A stretch of DNA of 64,000 nucleotides from Mytilisepta virgata (lineage: Eukaryota; Mollusca; Bivalvia; Mytilida; Mytilidae): NCBI GenBank assembly GCA_028015205.1, contig CM051518.1:57150372-57214371 (forward strand). The letters are read 5' to 3'. Shown in pieces: positions 56,453 through 64,000 of the stretch (the first letter of the stretch is position 1; each line of letters begins with the position of its first letter). Below the pieces are notes generated by a model that worked only from the letters and a program-made list of their open reading frames with translations, was not told the DNA's origin and made no database searches. The position numbers were made by a program, and so were the translations under genes.

Positions 56453-56598
56453 GTATTCAGCTGTCCGACGCAGGCGGATGAGGAAAAGTCACACAAAATG
56501 ATTGACCGGTATGTGCAACTTGGTGGAAACTTCCTAGACACCGCCAATGTGTATTGTTATGGTCAATCAGAACAGATAGTAGGAACATGGCTGAAAAA
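56453..56598 (+). pseudogene. Aldo/keto reductase copy 2 exon 2
   Basis: Same protein sequence as copy 1 exon 2, with intact acceptor and donor, retaining catalytic Asp and Tyr. Confidence 0.82.
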
Positions 56599-57271
56599 GT
56601 AAGATAAATCGTTGGAAAAAAAATCAGGAAGAAAGCAACACACGTGTGTTAAGAAAAAGACACCAGCTTGTTCTAAAGGCATTCACGAACACCGTAGAAA
56701 AATGAATTCGCATAAACGTTTCATGTCAGAATCTCAGCTCATATTATTCTAGTACGAATGTACTAAGTAATGAGTGGTTATAAACTTTTCATGTGCTTTG
56801 TTTAGTTAATTTTCATAATTTAGGAAAAAAATGGGCACAGAGTCCAAATTAAAAAACATATATCAATGTATATATATATGACTGTCGTAATAGGATGTCA
56901 TCATTTTAGTTTAAATTGTGCACATTTACAAATACTGTATGATAATATATGATGATCAGAGCGAAAATGCAAATTTTTAAAGTAAAATAATTTAGATATG
57001 AGAGTGACATATGAATGCTGGACCGAAATCAGAATTCCCGAAGCTTAGATACTCAAAGACAAACGATGATTTGAAAACAAAGATTGAAACTTCAAAAACA
57101 CCTCAAATAAAATTCCTGTGATAATTAATTTTATAATTTGGTACCTTCCATGTAGATTATTGGACTAAAACCAAGCGGTCCCAAAAAATGACGGGGAAAA
57201 CGATAAAATATTGATGGCTTACTATATCTATCTTAAAATTATGTTTTAAAAGCTATTAATATATTTGTCAG

Positions 57272-57355
57272 ACAAAAACGTGACAGCATTGTAGTGGCGA
57301 CAAAAGTTAGATTTCAGGCAGGACTTGAACCCAACAGCATTGGTCTTAGCAGACG
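57272..57355 (+). pseudogene. Aldo/keto reductase copy 2 exon 3, truncated
   Basis: The first 84 bp match copy 1 exon 3 and keep catalytic Lys101. Homology stops at 57355 in the second Arg codon after GLS; the new sequence reads Arg, Phe, stop. No donor remains at the old position. Confidence 0.88.
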
Positions 57356-57515
57356 ACGATTCTGATTGGACAACGTTGAAAATCTCATGGCATCAAATGC
57401 ACAATTGATGTCATGAAATTATTTCGCAAGCGCAGTTGTTAGTTCCAACGTTTTGAAAGTTTCCGTTTAAAGCGATATTTTGACATCTGCATTAAAATGG
57501 AGATAACAGTATAGT
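57356..57515 (+). other. Filler sequence at the copy 2 exon-3 deletion
   Basis: About 160 bp replacing 789 bp of copy 1 (22171-22959). I see no match elsewhere in the window and no terminal repeats or target duplication. Homology with copy 1 resumes at 57516. Confidence 0.75.
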
Positions 57516-57570
57516 AGTTTGATGGCTTTAATCTGTAATAAATAAATTTGTCATTCAATTATGTTATTAG

Positions 57571-57744
57571 ACACACATCTGGGATGATGCTACACCTATA
57601 GAAGAAACCATGAGAGCATTAGACGATTTAGTACGGTGTGGAAAAGTTCGTTACATTGGGGCATGTAATTTGGTAGGATGGCAGATGCAGAAAGTTGTCG
57701 ACATGTCCAAATACATGGGTTTAACACATATGATCAGTTTGCAG
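57571..57744 (+). pseudogene. Aldo/keto reductase copy 2 exon 4
   Basis: 174 bp, same length and phase as copy 1, with the THIWDDATP motif and catalytic His intact. Confidence 0.82.
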
Positions 57745-58436
57745 GTATAAATAAATTAGTTGAGGATTTGGTTGATTGGTGTTTAAAAAACCATCAGTAT
57801 AGGCAGTTGAAACATATTGGATACTTCATATGTAGCTGTTTCATTACCTGAAAGATCTATGAAAGACGATTTCTAGTTTATAAGTTGAATGCTGGTATAA
57901 CTTTGCGTATTAGCAAGTGTCATAGATATTTTTTTTGAATCAGGGGATAAAGGCCCTCAGCTTTTTAAATGGATGAATATTTTAACTTCCAAACAGCATG
58001 ATCGAAAGGGTAAGTAAGAAATCAAAGAGCAAAATGCATCTTTAGGATTGCATTAAAGCTGTTCTGACCTACATGTATATAAAGACTTAATCAATATTTA
58101 CTTTCTTACTTACTCACTAAGGGGTAAACATCCTATGATTCATGGGAGCAAGGCGACACTAGTAAACAACACAACAGTCAGATCTCAATTTTGTTTTTTT
58201 ATGAATATAATCGCGACAATCTGAAAATATTCCAAGAGTCCTAAGAGCTATTTTTCACAGAAAAATTGAAAGTCAACACGCATAAACCACAAAACGAGAA
58301 AGGACGATGGTGGTAGCTTTTTTATATTTTGCATTTATAGGAGTTATTTAATTGCACATTTAGAGCTAGAAATTGAAATAACCCTTTCAGGTGAATTTAA
58401 TTGTCGTTCTTAGTTTTTATATCACATCGAATTATT

Positions 58437-58600
58437 TTTTGGTGGGGTCCATGTTGTTCATACGTTTTTAGTTTTTAATTGTAGTGCATGTATTGTTTTG
58501 GTCTTGTCTTCGTTGTTCTCCGGATTTTGTCAGTTGTATCGATTTTTCTCTCCTTCGAATATCCCTTTGGTATTTCTTGACTTTACTTATTCATTTATTT
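58437..58600. repeat. Dispersed-repeat insertion at the exon 5 acceptor, copy 2
   Basis: About 160 bp inserted between ATTATTTT and GTTACAG, ending about 8 bp before exon 5. Part of it resembles 33700-33800. Confidence 0.65.
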
Positions 58601-58607
58601 GTTACAG

Positions 58608-58705
58608 CAACAATACAATTTATTGTGTCGTCATCCCGAATTTGAAGAATTTCAAGTCTGCAAAAATGACGGTCTGGGAGTTCTACCATGGAGTCCGTTG
58701 AAAGG
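58608..58705 (+). pseudogene. Aldo/keto reductase copy 2 exon 5
   Basis: 98 bp, intact. The intron sequence up to about 8 bp before the acceptor has been replaced by a dispersed-repeat insertion (58437-58600). Confidence 0.82.
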
Positions 58706-58989
58706 GTAAATAGAAAAGTATTACAGTTATACCATGGAGTGTTGTATTTCTAACTGTGAAGGGTTGGTTGTTCACAAATTCGGAATTCGGATCATTCCGG
58801 TTACGCTTTGATAGTTTTCGTTCTCTGTTGTGGCGAACAGATGTACAAATTATTTGACCGAGTGTAAATATTCGTATCTTATATATATCATCCCCCGGAG
58901 ACGCAAAAAGAGTAAATAGATAAATAGTACATCAAACATACATTATAACCTGAAACAAACAACAAAATGACTAACAGGAATTATGGTCA

Positions 58990-59170
58990 ACAATGACGTG
59001 CTAATCAATCAAAGCAACCGAACTAACAGAACTCCGAAAAAAATAAAATTTAAAGAGTACAAAACACAAACATAAACACAGCAGAGTCAGGATAGTTTGA
59101 CTTGGTTGGGACAGACACTGAACAGTGGTGAGGTTAAACCTGTGTTATGGGTATCCCCCCCTCTTATCTT
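58990..59170. repeat. Dispersed repeat (GAGTCAGGATAG type), copy 2
   Basis: Counterpart of 24270-24431, followed by about 150 bp not present in copy 1. Confidence 0.6.
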
Positions 59171-59444
59171 TCCTGACACTCTGTTGTACAAATCGGCAGT
59201 ATTCGTGAGAGGCCGGTATGAATTTAAAGTCTTCATAACCTCTAAGTCCACTAACAACACATAAAAATTCCCCTCTCTCATTAAAAAAGAAAATAAATTA
59301 CTATAATTGAAGCAAAACATATTTTTAGCAGATTAGCAGATAGGGAGGTCCAGAAGAATTTTGCTGGCACGTAATTGATTTATATGCAACAGATAGGTAC
59401 TAGCCAATATGTATCGAGTTTGATTGATATTTATATCTTTATAG

Positions 59445-59626
59445 CGGTTTACTGACGGGAAAATATAAAAAGGGTCAAACCCCGGACCCGTCAAGTGGAC
59501 GTATAGGCCATATTGCTAAAGACGAAAGCAAAGCCAAACAGTCTGCTCCGGCTTGGAATAAATATGCCAATGATGAATCATATTGGAAACTTATAAGCAC
59601 CATGGAAGAAGTAGGAAAGGCACACG
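59445..59626 (+). pseudogene. Aldo/keto reductase copy 2 exon 6
   Basis: 182 bp, frame and splice sites intact, with small replacements compared with copy 1 (for example DEGKAMQ to DESKAKQ). Confidence 0.82.
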
Positions 59627-59844
59627 GTAATTTTTTAATGAATGTTTTTGAAAATTTATACAGACTGAAAACTATCTTATAAAAAATGATAGCCAAAGGA
59701 TATGAACTAGATTATAGAATTCTTTTTGTTCTATTAAAATTTATTTGTTTGAGTTGTTTCAGTTTCAGTTAGATTGTTTTGTCCATGATGTGACTATTGA
59801 CGTTTAACAATATATACTTATTGACTGGGTATGAGAAGAATATT

Positions 59845-59927
59845 AAGTTTATTGTCCCCAAGATACCAACTATTGCCATGAGACGTAGCCAAGGCTCAAT
59901 AGTTGGCATCGAGGGGTCAATAAACTT
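59845..59927. repeat. Hairpin repeat in reductase copy 2 intron 6
   Basis: Counterpart of 25295-25376. Confidence 0.65.
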
Positions 59928-60794
59928 GTGATTCCCGGATATGCAACTAATAAGTGTTTTGTTATCCAAAAGAAAATTTACTGATACCTTATTACATTTT
60001 TGGTGTTTTTGCATCGGATAGGGAAGCAACCCACTTGAAGAAGCCAATCAATTTTTTCCATGTTCTCGGATTTTTACTTTACAATGGGATGAAACTTTGA
60101 CGTACTGGAAAGGAATTTCGCGCGATGTTTAAAAAGACTAAATAGTCATATGGACTAATATTACTATTTTCTTAGGGAAAATAGTCATGGAAATATTTAG
60201 AGGCTGTTTGTATTCTTTAAAAGTTAGCTAATTATCTAACTAATTTTTTATATAAAACATACATACTGAGGTATAATTACAAGAAATTAATCAACCAATA
60301 AAAGTACCACTTACGTTGAATATTCGACATGAAAATCAGGCTTCTGAAATACTGTTGATTCAGTTATCTTTGGTGATACCCGGACTGATGAAAAGTGGCA
60401 TATTTGTGGGTTCTTAATTTCATGGATTATGCGAATTGAAAAATAAGGTTGAAATGAAAAGCTACTGTATTTTGCAAAAATGCTTAAAACCAGTGGATAA
60501 ATAAACAGTTTTCGATGGTGCCATTGCATTTGTTTAATTTCAAAGTGTATATGACCATATAGGGCTCAGTCAAAGGTAATATTTTAAGAACAATTCGTAT
60601 TTCAATGGATTGATCTGTCTGCGAAATCATCGAAAATTAGTGTGGCATGAACAATAAGTGTTTCACATTATAAACAAATGATCAGATGAAAATTCCCCTT
60701 AAGGAGATCAGCCGACATCTTTTATTATGGAGTTTGCTGAGGATAATGAAAGATAAAACGTCACACTCTTTGGGTTTTATTTTTTTATGTACAG

Positions 60795-60934
60795 GAAAGT
60801 CAGTTGCTCAGGTTGCACTTCGTTGGACATTACAAAAAGATGTGGTTGCATCTGTAATTATTGGTGCTACGTCAGTCAATCAACTAGAAGGTAATATGGC
60901 GGCTGGCAAGGGATGGAGTTTATCTGAAGATGAG
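60795..60934 (+). pseudogene. Aldo/keto reductase copy 2 exon 7
   Basis: 140 bp with intact splice sites. LEDNMAA of copy 1 reads LEGNMAA here. Confidence 0.82.
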
Positions 60935-61442
60935 GTAGGCCAGTATGAACTTTTTTAAAGGAATAACCATCTGATTGATTGTATTTGTACAAACATCTTT
61001 TGATTGTTAATTACAAGCGAAAGCTAGTTTAACAATACATTTTTTCTAGTATATAATTGCTCCAAAGCCATGACCCTGTCGCCTTTTATAATCTGTCCAT
61101 TGCATGCTACATTTGTAAGTAATAGCATTTTTGTGTTTTTTGTTTCCTCATATTTAAGTATTAGTTATCTGTTATTTTGTAGGATAATGTAGTACCCACG
61201 ATATGGCTCTTGCCAATTGTTAGGAACAAAACCATACCCAAAAAGATTTTGATCCTTGATTAAGCATACACCTATTCTGTTTTGATGTGATGTCGTCTCT
61301 CTGAACCATGCATTATATCAAAAACATGTTCACCACTTGTATTTACGGATTCAAAAATGAGCTATGCAAAGGAGGTCTTTATTTTTCATATTTGACTAGC
61401 AATTTGTATTTTCAAAAATCTATAACGTCAACACCTGTTCAT

Positions 61443-61448
61443 TTTATT
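61443..61448 (-). promoter_or_regulatory. Poly(A) signal of secreted acidic protein copy 2
   Basis: AATAAA on the - strand about 70 nt after the stop codon, conserved with copy 1. Confidence 0.5.
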
Positions 61449-61515
61449 AATACACCACAAATTAAAAAAACAAAAAACATTTTTGTGCAACGTTAAACAA
61501 TTCGGTGTTGACCAT

Positions 61516-61717
61516 CTAATCTAGAATGTCGTTAATTTTGTCCGATATAGTATCTGCTGCATCTCCAAGCCTGTCTCGTGCGTTATCCAGATGTTCACCA
61601 GCCCTCTGTCCAAAATTTTCGAAATGTTCTCTTGCATTTCCAAGATGTTCCCTAGCTAAATCGCCTGCTTGGTCGGTCAAATCACCGACTTTGTCACCAA
61701 GGTCGTCGGCGGCACCA
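61516..61717 (-). CDS. Secreted acidic protein copy 2, acidic C-terminal exon
   Basis: 66 residues from GAADDLGDKV to INDILD, then TAG. Same length as copy 1. Confidence 0.82.
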
Positions 61718-63525
61718 CTGTAAAAATATTTACACGTGCACATGTAATATTGTATTATATTATATAACATATTATCTAAGACTCTTACAAATTTGAATAT
61801 GTTATGAGATAACCAAAATGCAGGGTTGCAATGATGTTCTTCAGTTGGCACACGACTTAATACCGAACTAAGATAAACATTATAAACTATGTTGCCTGAC
61901 ATTATTCAGCCAATCGAATGATTTACTTTGTTTTAATGTCTCAACAATGAATTTTTGTGGAAGTTTTGTGTCTGAGCATATATATGTGTGTAATATTAAA
62001 TTTACTAGATACACAATTTTTAATCATTCGCTAAAAGAAAAAATCAGAATTTCCTTGATTTTTATCATTTCCAGATACGTTTTATTACTAGATTTCAGAA
62101 GAAATTGAACCTACCTTATACGGTCTCCCACATTATTGAAGAAATTTCCAGCTCTTGAAAAAAAATCCCATCGCTACAAGTACAATTATCATATTTACTG
62201 TATAACCACTTTGTAGGGTATCAAATTCAGACAAGAATAGTATATCATATATTTATTCATTGAAAAATGAGCGGGTACCTTTGTTCAAACCAATATTTAT
62301 TAAACTGACTTTTTAACTCAGTGACATGTCTAATGTCCTCTCTATACAATTTTTCAGTATTTTGTTATTTATTTTGCCTATTTTGTATTTTTGGTATTTT
62401 TTAATGAGTGGTAGATGGGAGCAATGTGTCAATCCGTGCTCGGTGCACCTAAATATTATATGCAATAAGGAGACAAATAAAATAAAAATAAATGAATACC
62501 CTCTTAAACACTTTCTAACAAGACATATTGCAACGCCAAAATACGCTTCAAAAAACGTGTATTTATATTATTATCAGTATATATTTCAAATAAAAAAGCA
62601 GTGTTTAGGCAAAGATATAAAATTTTGAGTTTTCTTTAAAACAATTAATCTCATATTAAATACAGAGACTAACGTTCCCACAAGGACTCACAAGCCGAAG
62701 TGGGTTAGATGTATTGTTATAATATTAAAAGGACAATGTGAGTCTAACTGAAATTACGTTCGAACTCGGGGGGGGGGGGGGGGGAGGGGGCTGTGGCAGG
62801 GTGTGTTTTCTTAATTGAAAAGGATTGCCAATTTTCCTACCGATTTTCCTATCGGTGGTTCTCTCCGGGTACTCCGGCTTCCTCCTCCAATAAAAACTGG
62901 CCGCCATGAAAGAGTCAAATGTGCTGAAAACGGCGTAAAACCCTAATTAAACTAATCAAACGTTGGAACTCACGACCATCTAAATAAATAAAATTTAGTA
63001 ATTGATAAAATAAAAAAAAAAACTCACGCCAATAAAAAAAATGTATTTTAAAAATTGTTTAAATATGGAAAATACAGGTAATCATATCAAATGATGTGGT
63101 TATCTGACGCAATACGTAAGCATAGGTAGCCTCCAGCAAAATTAATTAATGAATCAAAACTCAGTTGCAATACTTACTGTAAATGAGATTTCGAATAATT
63201 CGATTTAGCAAATAATTAGACAAAAACTACTTTGGTTCAGAACTCAAGATTTTCAACCACATTAATTAAAAAAAAAAAAAAAAAAACAATATGGTTGAAT
63301 TAACACAAATCGTGAGATTAATATGTAACATCAATCAATCATTCGTAATAATAGTTGGGACTGGTATTCATGGTTTTATTGCATTCTAAAAGCAGGTAAT
63401 TAAAAATTTTTGGACAATAAAATTAAAGAAAAAACTCCTACCTTCTTCCTTTCAGCTGGCCTACCCCAAGCTATATCGGTGACCAGAAGCAGTACAGCGA
63501 CGCTAAGAATAATAGTTTTCATTTT
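61516..63525 (-). CDS. Secreted acidic amphipathic protein, copy 2 (113 aa)
   Basis: Paralogue of the nested gene. Exons on the - strand are 63525-63442 (ATG at 63522, 27 codons), 62173-62115 (59 nt) and 61717-61516. Splice sites are AAG|GTAGGA, CTTGTAG|CGATGG, ATAAG|GTAGGT and TTTACAG|T. It appears intact. The signal peptide is identical to copy 1. The segment after it reads RPAERKK, then RWDFFSRAGNFFNNVGDRI, so the exon junction creates an RKKR multibasic site that copy 1 (RKTR) lacks. The acidic region differs from copy 1 by only three residues (D to G, R to K, A to T). The TATA box and 5' UTR exon would lie beyond the window. Function unknown; a processed host-defence-type precursor and a whole secreted lipid- or mineral-binding protein are both possible. 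Confidence 0.75.
62115..62173 (-). CDS. Secreted acidic protein copy 2, variable middle exon
   Basis: 59 nt, three shorter than copy 1. Encodes RWDFFSRAGNFFNNVGDRI plus two bases of the junction Ser. Confidence 0.65.
62787..62960 (+). mobile_element. SINE body fragment, copy 2
   Basis: Counterpart of 28261-28415, preceded by a poly-G run of about 18-22. Contains TTCTCTCCGGGTACTCCGGC. Confidence 0.65.
63442..63525 (-). CDS. Secreted acidic protein copy 2, signal-peptide exon
   Basis: 27 codons ending RPAERKK at donor AAG|GTAGGA. Acceptor TTTTTTTAG three bases before ATG. Confidence 0.78.
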
Positions 63526-64000
63526 CTAAAAAAATTGAATATATCATAATTTATAAATAAGAGAAATTAACAGGAAAGTTCAACCCGCCAGAAAAGATCA
63601 TAAATATAAAAAAAAGCAAGACATCAGAATAAAATACCATGGTACACCCTCTTTTATCCTTATCCTTTCCTGGCCTTTTAACAAATACTGTTCTGACGAA
63701 AAAAGTACCCGGTCATGTGTGTGGTAATATTAAAGCCTATTTTTGTTATACAAGAAGATATCTTATTTCATTATTTAGCAACGTAATAATCCATATAGAA
63801 CCCAACCAAAATGTAGCGTGCTATGGTCTTTGACATTGAACTTCGTGCAATATTGCTTTAAAAATTTATGTCATTTCATGAATATTCGGTAGTATTGTCC
63901 CTTTTGAAAAAAATATAATATAAGATCGTGCAGTATACTATTTCGCTCTTGACAATATTTCTCAATTAATTCAACAACCCTTTGATAATTTATTATAGTA

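Larger units (their letters stand above)
50653..60934 (+). pseudogene. Aldo/keto reductase, copy 2, broken in exon 3
   Basis: Paralogue of the copy 1 reductase. Exon 1C is 50653-50775, then 56453-56598, exon 3 remnant 57272-57355, 57571-57744, 58608-58705, 59445-59626 and 60795-60934; the last exon would lie past the window. All surviving exons keep frame and splice sites, with a few substitutions (for example Asp to Gly in the exon-7 cofactor loop). Exon 3 diverges at 57356: the last 67 bp, with the [14 protein letters not shown] motif and the donor site, are replaced by about 160 bp of unrelated sequence, and the frame stops after two codons. The product would be about 120 residues without catalytic His. 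Skipping exon 3 (151 nt) would shift the frame. Inactivation looks recent because the other exons are nearly unchanged. Confidence 0.85.
45042..64000 (+). repeat. Segmental duplication, copy 2 (matches about 1-29470)
   Basis: From TTTCATTTCAGTGTCTTGAA at 45042 to the window end, order and orientation follow positions 1-29470, with many indels. The offset falls from about 45.04 kb at the start to about 34.5 kb at the end because copy 2 lacks the LINE nest, one exon-1 block, several kilobases of intron 1 and part of exon 3. Confidence 0.9.

Overview
This window is eukaryotic nuclear DNA, most probably from a bivalve mollusc and possibly a mussel. The reasons are AT-rich sequence, short coding exons with GT...AG introns separated by kilobases, TTAGGG-type interstitial telomeric repeats, tRNA-derived SINEs, non-LTR retrotransposon fragments, many terminal-inverted-repeat MITEs, and frequent ACATGTA tracts. 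The taxon is an inference. Nothing bacterial, viral or CRISPR-like was seen.

Layout. Positions 1-29470 and 45042-64000 are two copies, in the same order and orientation, of one large segment. They differ by many insertions and deletions, and both run off the window. Each copy carries, in order: a broken Ty3/gypsy-type integrase remnant interrupted by telomere-like repeats and a MITE; an array of about 175-bp tandem repeats; a block of about 3.5-5 kb with exon 1 of an aldo/keto reductase; LINE and SINE debris; and the remaining reductase exons. An antisense nested gene lies in the large last intron. Copy 1 has the exon-1 block twice (A at about 4745-10030, B at about 10518-14150). Copy 2 has it once (C, about 47824-52380).

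Genes. (1) A + strand aldo/keto reductase has eight exons whose splice phases all agree, giving 378 codons from exon 1B (13339) to 32546. It has an intact D-Y-K-H tetrad. Its copy-2 paralogue (50653-60934 and beyond) has lost the 3' part of exon 3 and hits an early stop, so it is probably a pseudogene. (2) A - strand gene nested in the last intron (26969-29664, TATA box at 29701-29708) encodes a 117-residue secreted protein: a signal peptide, a short basic/aromatic segment and an acidic amphipathic helical region. Its copy-2 paralogue (61516-63525) encodes 113 residues and appears intact. The two differ most in the segment just after the signal peptide, and all coding indels there are multiples of three. 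I do not recognise the family. (3) A two-exon + strand gene at 37217-38130 in the inter-copy region encodes a 137-residue protein with a C1/PHD-like zinc-finger pattern.

The inter-copy region (about 29.5-45 kb) also holds a pogo/Tigger-like transposase remnant, two - strand tRNA-derived SINEs, repeats with perfect AGGTCA direct repeats, and a degenerate interstitial telomeric array of about 1.76 kb immediately before copy 2. Most of the window is non-coding repeat sequence. Exon models were built by hand from splice signals and phase and have no transcript support.
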